A DNA stretch of 64,000 nucleotides, taken from assembly GCA_008933995.1 (NCBI GenBank), contig WARS01000025.1, positions 4,757,477 to 4,821,476 on the forward strand, read 5' to 3'. The translations under genes and the position numbers were made by a program. Positions 1 to 13,358 of the stretch are shown piece by piece (positions within the stretch are counted from its first letter, which is position 1; each line of letters opens with the position of its first letter). The notes beneath the pieces were generated by a model. It was not told the DNA's origin and made no database searches. It saw only the letters and a list, made by a program, of their open reading frames with translations. The DNA comes from Datnioides undecimradiatus (Eukaryota; Chordata; Actinopteri; Lobotiformes; Datnioididae).

Positions 1-2200
1 TCAGCCAGACTCAGCAGCTTGGAGATATATGGCGTAACAACCACCGATCCTCTGGGATCTCAATCCAGGGGCAGGTTGGATGATGTGCTCGGCCGGGCGT
101 AGTTTCCACATATGCCGGGGTAAACTAGGAAACTGCTTTCCAAACCAGAACATTAGAGGCTCCAGATACTCAATACAGAATAGGACAAAGAAGCCAGATG
201 GAGAGCAGTTCATCTTCTTCAATCAGCTCTAAATGAAACGGTATGAGAGGGGATATTTTTGTTAGAGTGAAGAATAGTCTGCAGTTAGCAGCAATCTAAT
301 GCAACGATACCCAAGTTAAATATTTAGAAAAAATTGTTTCCCAGTTACGAGGATGTATTTTACTGCTGCTTCTTCTGCCTTGATCCATCGTTCATTCTCA
401 TTTAATCTGCTCTCTTTATGTCTTTGTATCAAATGTCGTTCCTAAGTCGTGTTTCTTTATGCTACATTGGCTCGTGGTCTCATAAAAGAAAATCAAATCT
501 GAGAAAGAACGCAGTCATTTAAGAGTGATACCAGCGCGCCACATTACTTGAGCACAAATATATTTAGCCCCATAAAAGCAATAAAACTGACAAAATGTGA
601 GTAAGTAAATTAAAAACCCAAAAATGAATGAAGCCAAGGAATGGAGAAACTGTAATGATGAAGAATTAAGATTCTTTTTGTGTCTTGTTTGTTTGTACGA
701 TGCCAGGCTCTCTCTATTTTTGGTGTTTTGTTATCTCACTCAGTTAATTCACACTTTTTGTCTGCTGGCTTCTCTCCCTCTCCAGTTGGCCTTTCTTATC
801 AACTTTCCTCTCTTCCATCTCCTCCTCTCAGCTCTGCCTTTTCTTTTGGGGGAGTTTTAACATCCACTCTTCACCCTAACTCTTCCTTTTCTTTTTACAC
901 CTCCTCAGTCCCATAATGCTCAGACTTTTGAAGGACTTAGCGAGCACAGTGAACAGTAAACATTTTACAGCATTGTTGGGAACCATAAAGAGGAGTCGTT
1001 TCAACTCTGTCCTAAAATTTTTTCTTAATAATGTCAGTGACTCACTGCAAAGAAGTACACCTCCTCCTTAGTGGGGATATTTACAAAGTTGCCTTGCTCT
1101 CTGCTGCATGCCGTACTGAATGAGGTGTGTGGGCTGGTGCAGGTTTACAGAGTGGGAGCACTTGATTTCATTTAAGGGTGAAATGTTGAGGGTTTGTCAA
1201 GTGTGTGTGAGTGTTTGTGTGCCACTGTGTATTCATGTGTGTACACATGCATTCATGCATCCATATTATTGCACTGTTAGCTGGTAACATATTATTACTG
1301 CCTTCCCCAGTAATTATCACATGCTATAATTAATGTCCCAATTTTAGAAATTACAAATACAGTTTTCAGTTAAATGAAAGTTAGTTGGGCTTGTGGCCTC
1401 CTTGTCATCCAATATTAGTTGAAATCAATATGAAATATGTAACATTTAGTAGATTTGAAATTTGAAGTTTATTTGCAGGTTGAGAGGTCAAAACATTGAG
1501 ATTCAAAATTCAGTGAACAGGCAGTTTAATGTCAGTGCTTCATGCTGTAACTCTGCAAACAATATGTAAGTATATTTCAGTGTACTAATACTTTGCAGAT
1601 CTTCTTTATCTCATGGATGTAATGTGTGATCTGGATCTGGGATCTTCACATTGAGTTGATCGCACACATAAAAAACACTTTTCTAGGTTCTCAGCAAATT
1701 TTACAACCACAAAGCCTTTATAGAATTAAACTTTTCAATACAAAGCTTAATATCTGACAGGAAATAAGGAATCATTACTTTTTAAATATATAATATACAC
1801 AGCATAAAATAATAATATATTCACATGGATTTGTATTGATTTTTTCAACATTTGTTCCTCTGGCCACTTTCCCTGGTTTGCCTCATATTAACAGCTTCTG
1901 TCAGGTCAGGAATTGATTTATTGATAATTGTAGTGAATAGATCAGTTCAGGCTTGTTCCATTCATCTTAACCTTTGCAGGGGCTGGTATGGATTGACAAA
2001 CCGGACCAATACAGAGCTGTGCTAGTATTAACCGTGTGATGTTAGCTACTTGTGATGTTCAGTGTAAGTAAACCTACACTGCTTTGGTTACAGCACATGA
2101 CCAAACTCCAAGTAGCATTTCACTTGTGGTTGCATTCTTATGCAGCCTAAAAAAGCTAATTGAAATGAAAATTTTAATTTGCCACAGTGGGAATAGTCCT
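1..2200. other. Gene-free AT-rich stretch
   Basis: No coding exon is supported. The open frame on the minus strand at 1-222 runs off the window edge and matches no family I recognise; no splice border around it is convincing. The rest is AT-rich unique-looking DNA with a pyrimidine-rich patch near 750-910 and a degenerate GT/CA-rich stretch near 1200-1265. By the human gene order, LRRC4 (minus strand) would lie further left, but nothing here shows leucine-rich repeats or an Ig domain. Confidence 0.5.
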
Positions 2201-2211
2201 CATTTTTTTAC

Positions 2212-2235
2212 TTTTTTTTTTTTTTTTTTTTTTTT
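2212..2235. repeat. Poly-T run (24 nt)
   Basis: An uninterrupted run of 24 T bases, directly visible. It could be the tail of an old retroposed element on the minus strand, but no adjoining SINE or LINE body can be recognised. Confidence 0.9.
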
Positions 2236-2239
2236 GGGT

Positions 2240-5200
2240 GTGGGAGGTTGAAAAAAAGGACACATACCTCGGCATCATGTAAATTTGTTGCCCTGACTGA
2301 CAACTCCCCCTCAGGAAAGGCAGCCAAGTTAATTTGAGTTTTAAAAAGGTCAGAGGCGGAGGCTGTAATGAATTACTATTGTCAGCGAGTAATGAAATCA
2401 GTGAAGAATAATGATTAACAGATTTGTTTTTATTAATGAGACCACCAATGCCGATTCTGACTCCACAGGTGCAGTCCGCACATCACTCAATGAAAAACAA
2501 GCGCTACGTTCCACAAGTGTATCCTGATATTCAGAGAAGAGGGTCATAATGTATGTACAGATACAGTAAACCCTCTTACACAAACAAGACGTGTGCACTG
2601 TATGGTGCATTATATCAACATAAAGTACTTCTCCCCAGACTACTGACCCTCAGCGTCTGTTTGTAGTTTTCTTCATCACCACTAATGAAACATCTGTCTG
2701 CTGTTTCTCCAACAGAGGCTGCACAGTTAATTGCAAATAGATTACCCTACTAATTATGTCACTTTTCAATGTCCATGTTTGTTTTTGAAGTGGTGTGTGT
2801 GTGCGTCTGTCTCTATTCCTCCTTTATCCACTACTATGTAAACAACCTTTAGAATATGTGTCTTTGAGAATGCACTTATCCACTTATAGAAGTCATGTTG
2901 GCATTTGTAATTGCACTGCATTATCAGCCGGGCATTAGTGGCTGCGCTCTCGGTGTCAGCTTGCATTCCAGCCCTGTCAGATCTGCTGTCTGTATTCTTA
3001 ACTAGCAACCTTGGTGAAGGAATAATGACCTTGGGAAGCTTTGCGCCACCCATGTCTTTTTTACTGTTTTTCAGATAAGTAATCGCTTTCTTCCCTGCGG
3101 CGCTTTCTTTCAAGAGATGTTTCATTTCTCCTCGCTAGCGCTAGCACACGTTCCTAGTTCAGAGGGCAACGCTTTGCACCCATTGAGGAATCTACAGTTC
3201 AGCCATTTAGATCTGTCTTGTTGTAGTTTTCTTTTCTTTTTTTCTTTTCTCTGCGTGCAAAAGTGTACGTGTTTACTGAGGGATCCCCTAAGGCAGGTAG
3301 GGCAAAGACCAAGCCATAGAGGAGACTTCATTCAATGCCTTCACCTTTCCCTCGTGCCACAGTGCAGACAGATGAAGAAAGAAAGGGAACACAGCGGAGC
3401 ATGAAAAGGTTGTTATAAAATATTTGTTTCCTCCATGTGAAGAAGCAGTGGTGGAAAGCAACATAGTAAAAGTGAAGTAGAGTGAAGCAAAAGAGAAGGA
3501 GACACAGGAAGAGGTCGAGAGAACAGGAAGTACAGACTGAGAGATATGAAGGAGTAAATTCAATGAAAACACAGGGATAGAGAATGATGGACAGAGATGT
3601 TAATCTCCCTTCAAACTGCACTCCATAAAGTGCCAGATACAAACGCGAGTAGCTGCAAACACGTTGGAATACAGTAACTAGAAATGAATACAAATATCAG
3701 ATGAAAGGAACTGAGTGAGCGAGGGATTTGGAATAAAAGTAAAATGGGAGAAGGAAGAGAGAGAGAGAAGCAGTAAGTAGGTGCAGCTACGGAGAGAAAT
3801 GCCAAACTTGACATGATCAGAAGAGAAGGTAGTTAGTAATTCCATAGTAAGCTATATGGTAAGGTGACTTAGCTGCCCTTGTAGGTATGTAAGTAGGCAT
3901 TCGTGTAGCAGCACTAGAGGCACTCAGGGGATGCAAAGCTGTTCTGAGGTCAGCTCCAAAGGCACAGGCATGGGGCCTTTGCATTGAAAGAGGCTGCCAA
4001 ATGCCCGGGCCCCATATCAGATGAAATTAAAAATGCACAAGTGGGGACTATACATCCACCCTGAAGGCTCAGCTTTAGCATACATTGAACAGTTGGAAGA
4101 AGACAGAGGAAGGAAGGGAGAAAAACTGGAACGGAAAAGGAAACAAAGCGAGGAAAGGAGACAAGGAGAAGGTGAGAAAACATGGAGGAGAGATACTGAA
4201 GGGGTTTAGTAATATGCTGAGATGTAATAATCTTTATTAATGTAAACTAATATTTCAAAATGTGCAGCAATTACATTGTAGAAGCATTTAATGAAAATGC
4301 ATACATTTACTTGACTTTCAATTACTTCTAGGATTGGTCTTGTGGACACTGGGATGCTGATGATAAGTGAGTCTATAAAAAGATGCATTATCATACATTA
4401 TCACCTCAGGCATCGTTGGCCAAGATGCATAATTAACTCTACTCATAAAGAGACGACGTGAGACACTGATTACAAACGTTTATTTTTCAGTTTTTAACTT
4501 GGATCATCATTATGGCTTCACTGATGGCTGCGAGAGTTTGCAATTTTCTTAATCATCTGTGTGATGTTTCAGGAGATCAAAGAACATAAATTCATTAAGG
4601 GGAAATCTGACTGGCCGAATGGAATAATGCACAAGTACGCACACTAACAATTCCTTATCCTGTGTGTTGCGTTTCCTCAAATTAAATTGGATTCGAGGAG
4701 GCGAAATAAAGCCAACAATGACTGTATTGTGATAACACATTGATCCCATCAGTAAGCCGAGGTGTATGAATGTGTGTCCTTGAAAATAAGAAAATAACAT
4801 TCTTAAAATAGGACAAACTAAATAAGCGCGTGTGTTTTCTGAGGTTACTTGAGATGTTTTAACAACACATTACAGCATGACGCATACAGGATTTTTGTGG
4901 CAGAGACAGATATTAGAGTTTGAGTTTTAAAAGTCCAAAATAATATTCAGAATAATTTTCTGTACAAAAACCAAAACATTGATTTTTGGCAAAGTTTCAC
5001 TCTGTAAAGCTACCATGACCAAGATTTGTACGAGACAGGACACTGTGCATTTGAAGAATAAACTAAATATAATGCATCACTACGCCACGACATAATGGGG
5101 GATTTTTGGCAGTGCTGTACTTCAGTTTATTGTTATTTATCTAGTAGATTTGTTAGTTGGGGTTTAAAACATTTGAAGTTTGCCATGGTACAACATTTAT

Positions 5201-6980
5201 GGTACAACACTGCATGGCAGTGTCATCACTGGGTTTCTACTGGTTCATATTAAAACCGTTTTCTTCAAACGCTGAAGTGAGAATTTTGGCACAGAAACAC
5301 AAATCGGCAAGTCAAACTAAATCTTATCTGGCATGCAGAAATATGAGTTCAAAGACAGGAGGCGAGACAGGCTACGATTCAGTGCGAATTGAACCTCGAA
5401 AACAACATCCTGGCACTGCTCACTGTGATTTAAGGCTCCAAAGTTGCCCAAGGGTTCGACACAGAGAAGTCGAGAAAGGTTCAACTTTATCCGAATTCCC
5501 TCTGACGCGCGGGAGCAACAACCTGGAGACAACCAATCGCGCTTGTTATGATTCCCCTGTGGAACGAAAAACGCAGCTGCTCCAACTCAACTGAGTAAAT
5601 TCGCTCCAGACAAAAGTGGAAGAAAAGCCGATGGCAAGTTAACAGCTTCCTGATTGTGTGATATAACTTAAATGAGCTACTTGGACTTTTGTTTTAAAAA
5701 AAGAACACTGGAGAAATAAACTCTCTCAACTCCCGGTCTAGTTATAACAGGAGAAAATAACTGCCCAATCAGAGCTGAGCATGTAAATGACACGCTCGAT
5801 GCGAAGAAAGCCAGTAAGCCCCGGGCTCATGAGAGACAAGAGAGAGCCTGCCACTTTAAGTCTGTATGTATGAACTGCTCCAAAGATGGCTGTCAGTCTG
5901 TTTCTGACACCTGTCAGCTGCATGAAACTTCGGTGAGATGCTTTGATACGATGTGCCCACTGGAGAGCAGCGCGTAAAACGAGTGAAATACAGAAAAAAT
6001 ATTGGGAGACAGAAATCTGAAGTTTGCCATCCAAGTGTGGTGGGATGATTGTTTTGTCTTTGGCAGAGGCAGACATCATATCATATACATTCCCTTGCAT
6101 TAATGCACGCTGCAACTGAGGTAAATATCATTAGCAACAGGCTACCGGGGAGACGTGGAAGATGTAGCAAAGGCGTACATGCAGTGAAACATTACAGAGA
6201 AAGAGATGAAGAGTGGTGACTATATATACACACAGAACAAAAAAGGATTCATAGCATCAGTTCTGAGGCTGAGGAGACGCCTGTGAGATTCCCTGCACGA
6301 TGTTACCAGGTTTTGAGTCAGATATGAAAATCACAGCGCACAGTGGAAGTAGTCACAGAGGCTCTGACTCACAAAGTACCTGTATATACAGAGTGACAGT
6401 AAAACTCTGCGTCCAGCACACTGTAAGCCTACAACAAGACATGCGGTAAGCTGCTTAATGTCAGCGCAGAACAGAGGAAAGCGGAGCTGAGGAGAGAGCG
6501 AGAGCGGGATGGAGGGAGGGAGGAGTGTGGATGGATGGATGGACAGAAAGGAGAAAACAGGGATTTGGGCCTGCGATGGGATGTCACAGGATGGGTGAGA
6601 AGGGTGAGGACGGTGCGGGAAAAGAAAAGGATGGGTGTGTGTTTGAGAGAGAGTGGGGGCGAAGTATACAGAGTGAAATGAGAAAGCCCTTGCAGACAGC
6701 TTGGTGACAGGCCTAAGTAACACCCCCCAAGTCAGTCGGCACATAATCCAGGTAACGTGGCAGGAATAATAGATGAAACATCAAACGGCAACCTCCCCCA
6801 CCCACCCAGCTCTCTCTCCCTCCGCCCTGCCAACCTCCCACCTTCAGCTAACCAACTATAGCGTTCGCACCCCTGCCTGCCAGCCAGCCCATCCCATCCA
6901 AATCCCCTTTCATGTTACCGCCGAGCAGCGCGCTCCAAAAGCTTATCACCGTTGACAAATCCTCTTTTTTTCCCCTCAAT
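2240..6980. other. Gene-free stretch with purine-rich tracts
   Basis: No exon is supported. The plus strand is strongly purine-rich in several places (about 3360-3800, 4080-4195, 6480-6700), interspersed with AT-rich DNA. The longest open frame (5157-5594, plus) begins at TTG rather than ATG and shows no domain, so it is not called a gene. A moderately CpG-bearing patch lies at about 5340-5640. Confidence 0.45.
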
Positions 6981-7038
6981 ATGCTTGGAAAAATAGAACA
7001 GAAGAATTTTTTATTGCATACATATTTGTGATGCTGGC

Positions 7039-7056
7039 AAAAAAAAAAAAAAAAAA
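7039..7056. repeat. Poly-A run (18 nt)
   Basis: Eighteen A bases in a row. It lies in AT-rich DNA next to a unique-looking segment (6960-7370) with no recognisable retroposon body. Confidence 0.85.
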
Positions 7057-7440
7057 CAACACGCTGATATGTTCATTATTTATTTGTTTTGAGCGCGAGG
7101 CTGTTGTACAGTCATTTCCCCGGGCGCTGGGCGGTGGTGGCTAACATGCGGTGAAAGATGTGCAGAGTCCCGGCACGTGGCAGGAAGACAGAGTGTTAGT
7201 GCTCCCACGGTGAGAATTTGAGGGGATCGTTACATAAACACGGGGCCCCATTAAGTATGGGGAATGTAATTTGTGAAAGTGACAGATCGTTCTTTCTATG
7301 CTGTCTGGTAATTGCACACGCTGCATCATTTGGGGCCGTGAGTGAGACAAATACGTGGCAAATAAGTGCTTAAAAAGTAGACGTGGTCAACAAGGGGGGA
7401 TGAGCGCGTGCTGTTGTTGTCTGAAAGTGAGCGCCGTCGT

Positions 7441-7527
7441 GTGTGGACCCACTCTGTCATGAGTGGACCCACTCTGTCATGAGTGGACCCACTCTGTCAT
7501 GAGTGGACCCACTCTGTCATGAGTGGA
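7441..7527. repeat. Minisatellite, 20-bp unit, 4.3 copies
   Basis: Four consecutive 20-bp copies at 7441-7460, 7461-7480, 7481-7500 and 7501-7520, then 7 bp of a fifth. Only the first copy differs, by one base. Each unit contains the short palindrome GAGTGG-AC-CCACTC, so each copy can form a small hairpin on either strand. The near-identity of the copies points to recent expansion or ongoing homogenisation. The flanks are unrelated to the unit. Confidence 0.95.
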
Positions 7528-7879
7528 GGAAACTTTTTGCCTCTTCTTGCGAGATTACTGTGGTGCATTGCTCCTTCTGGGCCCTAGTTAGCAGAAGCTG
7601 CTAACACATAATTGAAAGTGGCAGAGAACTGGCTGAGCACCGCTGGAGGCTGAAAGAAGGTAGGTGGGGTTGGATCCGGAGTTGGAGGGGGAGAGGGGGG
7701 GTCACAAAAGGGTAAGAATGGGGAGGAAGTAAAAGGGGCAGGGTGGATGTCCTCCTTCCTGAAGTTACAGTACACGCTGAAGTGTTTTTGTGAGGGAATG
7801 AGCGGAGCTCTGATTGCCACACATGTCAACACATGCGCACGCTGTTTTGGAGAGCCAGAATTTACCTCATCAGAGCAGA

Positions 7880-8400
7880 GTCCTCGGGGCCGGAGGGGGT
7901 CTCTCCTGCCCTGCTTTCCCTCTCTCTCTTCCCCTCCTTCTCTTTCTCCTTCCCTCTCACACTTTCTCTTCGCAGAGCCCCAGAGCCGAGACCTTAATGA
8001 AGACGAATGCGAGGAATCAATTTGCGGCATCTTCCTTCCATCTGGCTGGGGCTCGTCTCTGCACCTCAATTAGCACGGCAGCTGGGGGAGAGGCTCCTCC
8101 AAAGCAGCCCTATTACACACACCAGCGTCTTGAGGAGCGGCTTCGGGCTACGGGCGCGTAGCTGAGAGAGGAACGCATTAAAATGGGAGGAATGTGCTAC
8201 TTAAAGCTTAGCGGCGAAAATCTGTTTTTCTCCTGAACCTCGGGATGAAATGATAGCTTTGCCGTACTCCACTCTGCGCCATTAAATGTTCTTTAACAAC
8301 CCAGCTGATGAACAATAAAGTGAATAAGATGTTTGAGTCAAGCATCCGAGCTGTGTCATGATTTCTAATCATTTGTGGAGGAAAATCTGGAGAGAAAACA
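7880..8400. other. Pyrimidine tract followed by CNE-like segment
   Basis: A CT-rich tract (about 7905-7975) is followed by unique-looking DNA at 8000-8400. That DNA carries homeodomain-like words (CAATTAG near 8066, CATTAAA near 8175 and 8280), AACAATAAA near 8310, and few repeats. It resembles a conserved non-coding element in composition only; no alignment was possible. Confidence 0.2.
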
Positions 8401-9259
8401 TGCATAAACTAGTGATTGCTTGACAAACTGTTATTGCTATACGGCAAATTAGCGGTTGTTTGCGCATTTGCTTGTTGGAAAACTGGGAGCTCTTCCACCT
8501 GTTGCATCTAACTGTGCATCTAAGTGTTTAAGGGGTAAGTCGGGTATCATCTGAGAAAGTATGCAATATAACTACAAGAAAACTCACATAAAAAGCATAA
8601 AGAAAAGCTAATAAATAGTTGACAATATTGCCTTTTACCAAAACTGACAAGAGTTTGTAGAAGCTGGTAGTGAGTTTTTAGGATTCACAGTCTTGCTTTG
8701 TTACTTCTGCCGGATAGAGGGAGATTCCACCGGGGCCTCAGCTAACAGCCGAGTGGATAAAACTACCTGTAAGTATCTAAAAAAGTGGTGAGCGAGAAGG
8801 CTGTGTTGCTCACTGAGCTGAGAATTTCTCTCTGGTCCGTGTCGATCCAGCAGATACAGAATCCAACGCTGGCTGCTGCCCAAACGCAAACATAAATACA
8901 GGCATCTACTGTCGCTACAATCTGCTGTTTTCTGGATTATATCAGTGTAAGTCCAGCGTTACACACTGACCAACGCTGACCACATATTGACACGCCGTTA
9001 TCCAACTATCCCAGCTCAAACCGTTGGCGTCCATCATCCCGCATATCAGATTAGAGTGAAGCTAACAAATAAGGGCAAGGCAGTATTCTGCCAATATCTA
9101 GCTTAATCTTAGGCATTTGCAGTGTAAGCTTGTTATGATGACAAGCTTGGCAATGAATGGCTGGGGCAGATCTTAACACCAGACTAAAGAGCTCAGGCAG
9201 ACAGAAGCTTCGTTCCTCAGAGGGACAGCTCGTATTGAGCGGGCCCCACAAAGGCATGG

Positions 9260-9440
9260 ATGGAGGAAACCCAGCGTGGCCTGGTACAGGAGGTGATCAG
9301 GGGACTTCTGGCGGCTATTTGGCAGGAGGAAGTCTAATTAAGTGACCAAGACAGCAAGTAAGCTCACTATTTGCTCATTTATTTGGCAGCAGCTTGCTCC
9401 AGGGTAGATTAATTGCCCTTAAGGTAAAGGAAAATTGAGA
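9260..9440. promoter_or_regulatory. Candidate conserved non-coding element
   Basis: Low-repeat sequence with TCTAATTAAGTG near 9331 and TAGATTAATTGCC near 9403, both homeodomain-type core words, plus CTATTTGGCAG and TTATTTGGCAGCAG, which are NFI-like and repeated within 100 bp. Base composition and word content resemble vertebrate conserved enhancers. This is inference from composition only. Confidence 0.22.
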
Positions 9441-10237
9441 CCCAGAGGAAAATTGAACACCTTGAATGAAGTGAAGCCTATACTTTGTCCAAACACTAGT
9501 ACTCGACTTTTAAAAGCCCTATTTTGATTGTCCAAATGAAGCTAAAGTGTTGCTTTTAAAAGTAGCTGGCAAGTAACTTCCTGAATCACACTGTTGATGG
9601 GAGCAGTACTATCAACACTCCTTCTCCAGTGGCCAGAGCCAACAAAGCGACGTCAGTTGCTTTGGCAGTAACATGAGCTGCTTTGTTATCATCTTTCAAG
9701 CTAAACGGTCCCTTATCAAACTGCGGAGGTGTGCGCTCTCACCTAATTGAGTTCCCACATGCAGTTCATGCGTGTGATTCACAACATGCCTGCACATCGC
9801 TCTTCCTCTTTCTGTCTCTCTGCTCCCACTCTCACCCTCCCACTCTGCTTTCTCGATGCAGGGAAGTAACACGGTGGAGATATGTTAAAGGATCAAAATG
9901 GCAAGTTATTTCAGGCTGACGCTGATAATGCACAGCTGACAGGGAGAGGACACATCTCAAGGACATACATGCACTTGTATGTAGTTCACAGACACATCTT
10001 TGGTAAGATCATGATTTTTAAGTCTGTTTGTTTATGCCAAACAATACAAAATGTGTTTATCTTCTCAATCAAAGCTTCATTTCCACAACAAACATATTAA
10101 AATGGAGAGGCCTTAAAATATTAAACACAGAGAATATTACAGATCACAGCTCATTAAATAAAATCAGTAATAGGAGTAAATAGGAAACCATGCGTTATTT
10201 ATATTATATATATTATATTACAGACTTTCTGTCGATA

Positions 10238-10241
<4 letters not shown>

Positions 10242-10279
<38 letters not shown>
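10242..10279. repeat. (AT)n microsatellite
   Basis: About 19 perfect AT dinucleotides, read directly. Such runs can extrude as cruciforms. The next 215 bp lead to a long GT run on the same strand. Confidence 0.95.
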
Positions 10280-10282
<3 letters not shown>

Positions 10283-10489
10283 CATCCATCTGTGTACACT
10301 TCAAAAGTCCCTCCCCTGCAGCCTGTGACTCACACATACAGTTCCTCTAACAGTGTGCCCTGCAGCGATGGATACACTCTCCGCTGGATGAGCTGTACTA
10401 AGCTCTACGGTGATGAGAGATGGGGAAGACCCCCTCATGCCAACATGGAGGAGCCTCTGACGTCCACCGCTATGCATGTCTGTGAGTGC

Positions 10490-10491
<2 letters not shown>

Positions 10492-10539
<48 letters not shown>
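10492..10539. repeat. (GT)n microsatellite
   Basis: About 24 perfect GT dinucleotides, the longest GT run in the window, with degenerate GT/CA flanks. Open frames across it (Val-Cys or Thr-His repeats) are artefacts of the repeat. Confidence 0.95.
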
Positions 10540-10545
<6 letters not shown>

Positions 10546-11659
10546 ACACGTGCTGATGTGTCAGAGTGAACACTGAGTCCTGCCTCTGGGCCATCACTCC
10601 TCCCTGGCGTTGGCTGTGTCAGCATCGGAGACATTTCAGCCAAATGTCAAGCAGACTACCACTACTACACATCTGCATTTAGATTTTTCGTTGCACGGTT
10701 GCCTGTGCTCATGGTTTGCACAGCGTATGCATGGCTGTGTGCAGTGCAGTTAAAGTACGCGTAATACTGCACAGCACATCATCTGTAATTTCATCTAGCA
10801 GATGCGAATAACATATTTTTGTAAGAATTTGTCCCACTTTTAATCTTCTCAAACATTTCTTCACATTTTAATATGAGCTATGCTTTGGTTTAGAAAGATG
10901 TTATTGATGATTTAATAATCACACTGGCTGTTGTGTAACACCCTATCTGTGAATGAAGATCACATGCAAGAGAGGCCTTGAGCCACGTTCGATGTTCAAC
11001 GTAACAAGTACAAGTCTCAGTATGTGCACTGAACCATCAGGATGCCCTTGATAATGATTAAAAAGGCCTTTGAGGAAGAGAAAGAAGCCCCCCTCTTCCA
11101 CACTGTACGATCCTTCCACTGCATGTCCTACCATGCTCTCTGGCCTTGCCACCTCCCCCAACCACTCAACCACTGAGTGGCTACACTCTCTCTGAAGTCA
11201 GTCCACACCAATTAGCCTTTGCTACAAGCTGTGCCTTCACACTGTCAGTGCAGATCACATGCTAGTTCAGCGCTGCCTATTAAAGACGGAGATGGCTGAA
11301 CATAGAGGTGGTCGAGGAGGCTGGTTCTCAGGAGTGGTGCTTGTCCGCTTGTTGCGTGTTTGACACCGGCGGAGAGATACAACTGCACCAATTTTAAAGA
11401 CGAGTCTCGACACCTCCCCAGCTTTTCTTTTGTTTGCCAAATTTAAGGTGAGATAGCAGAGGGAAGGGAAGGGCAGAGGAGTGCGCGAGTGTCTGTGAGC
11501 GTGTTTGAGAGAAAGAAAGAGAAAAGGATGATTAGTCTTTGTTGGTCTGTGTAAATAGGTGCACAGAAAGTGGCCATAGGAAAGCTGCTTCTCTGCTGCC
11601 CCTCTCAGGTAACAAGATGCAACTGCACACTCTCTACTGGGAGTTCAAAAAGGACAGAC

Positions 11660-11865
11660 ACTCTCTCCGGTCTTCCTCCCTCTCCTCCCTCCTCTTCCGG
11701 ACGATTCTTTCTTGCCTCCTCTCCTCCATCAGTTTGTGATTTTTCTCCTCTGCTTTCCAATTTTCATGCTGTCTCTTTCATAGCTTTGTCACTCTCTCGA
11801 TCTACCCGTCCGCCGCCGCCGCCGCCTCCCCCTTCCCCTCCCTCTCTGTCTCTGCTGCAGTACTG
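11660..11865. repeat. CT-rich tract with CCG triplets
   Basis: A pyrimidine-dominated tract containing five CCG-type triplets at about 11811-11826 followed by CCT/CCC blocks. It is low-complexity sequence, and proline/serine-rich open frames across it are not supported as coding. Confidence 0.7.
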
Positions 11866-12079
11866 TGTAATGGATGCCCATGGGTTATGCGTACCTGCTG
11901 CGTACAGTGAGCTCATAATCTGCCAGCGCAGATAAGTTAGTCTGGTGACATGGCATTGAGGAAAGAGAGATTAAATAATACAAAACGGACAAGGCAGTTA
12001 CCGACAAACACGGTGCATCACTTGCATGGTAATGTATGAACAGTAAACGATTATGTCCTCTGTCATAATATTCTTCCCA

Positions 12080-12280
12080 CAACTCCATATAATTGAAGTG
12101 GAGTCACATTACCGGGCTTAGCCATGGAAGTCCACTGGAGACCAATAACAGGGAGCGCTGGTAATGACAAAATTAATTAAATGCAGAAAGCCAATAGAGA
12201 ATAGGCATGTTTTCACTGCAGCCTAGCATCAAATTAAAGAACTGCAGTATCTCCTCAAATCCATGATTACATTTCTAGTG
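12080..12280. promoter_or_regulatory. Candidate conserved non-coding element
   Basis: Unique-looking segment with AAAATTAATTAAATG at about 12169, CATCAAATTAAAG near 12228, and NFI-like TTAGCCATGG near 12118. Homeodomain core words are dense, simple repeats are absent, and no open frame of note is present. It resembles deeply conserved enhancers near neural genes, but only alignment can tell. Confidence 0.28.
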
Positions 12281-12719
12281 ATTAGGTTTAAGACTACCAT
12301 TAGGCCAACGAGTCCTGAGCCACGCGGCACCGGAGCTACAAACAAGCCCTCCGGCGGTGCCACCACTTCAGTTAAAACAGGTCCAACAACCCCAAACGTT
12401 CACAGTGGAGATATTTTCTCTGACTTTGCCGACTTAGTCTCCTCCTCAGGACCACGAGGAGACATAAATGTTTAAAAATGTTAATGTTTTTTTAAATTAT
12501 TCTGTATCTACATCTGTTTATTATTCTTATTAGTTTGTGAAGATTCAGCTTGACCTGCTCTCTTTAACAGCAGTCATTATTCGCCCAAACACGAGGAGCG
12601 TGTCAGGAAAATGTAAACATGTTTGTTTGTTTGTTGAAAGCCTCTAAACCAATGCCCGACGATGTTGTTTTCCTAATGAGAACAGCATCCATTAGACATT
12701 AGGTGAGGAATTTAACAGA

Positions 12720-13200
12720 CTTTAAAGTGATAGTCTGGGTTTTATCAAAGCAGGGTTGCAGGAGATAGAAAGTCAGTGCAGTCTGGAGAAGGAGTGCTGC
12801 TGTCAGGAGGTTAGCAATGCTTCAGTTTCCTTTTTTTAATGGTGGCTAAAATACATTTTCCTCATTGCTCATATATAAAGACATTTACACGTTCTCCCAC
12901 TGTAAAAAAAAAAGAGGCCAAATATCCTGCACACATAAGCTGCCATTTGCACTGATGATGTCACTTGGAGTCAAAGCTTGTACTGTATTGATCGGGTTGT
13001 GGAGCCTCAGTATCGACCAGTTGGGGCCAATCGGGATGTTTCTGCTTCACTTTTGGGAGCTGTCGTGTCTTCGCATCATCTACGGTTTTCCTGCAGGCCT
13101 CGTCCATATAAATATATTGCTTGGTTTCTGTTGTACTCCCACTTTTTTTTCCATACTTGGAGTGTGTTGACAACCATCTACTGCAGGTAATGTACCAACT
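12720..13200. repeat. Probable old teleost interspersed repeat
   Basis: The stretch starting with a 'tttaaagtgatagtctgg'-type opening and continuing through phrases on a GGAGAAGGAG core, TCAGGAGGTTAGCAATG and GGTGGCTAAAATAC resembles degraded interspersed repeats I have seen in many percomorph genomes. I cannot name the family or set exact ends. No transposase frame is present. Identification rests on memory of word patterns. Confidence 0.35.
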
Positions 13201-13358
13201 AATGAAAAGTCTTAGTCCACATCAGAAAAAAAACAGAATTATGCCTTTAAAATCAACGTTTCGCGATTAAAATTGAATCTTTGCTGCACGGCGAAGAGGA
13301 GACTGCGTACAGTGGTGCTGTCGTCCTGAAACACCATGCATGCTATAGGCTGGAGCCT

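Noticed and set aside
5157-5594. Longest plus-strand open frame in the left half (145 codons)
   Set aside because: It opens with TTG, not ATG, has no recognised domain or splice context, and lies in AT-rich DNA; chance open frame.
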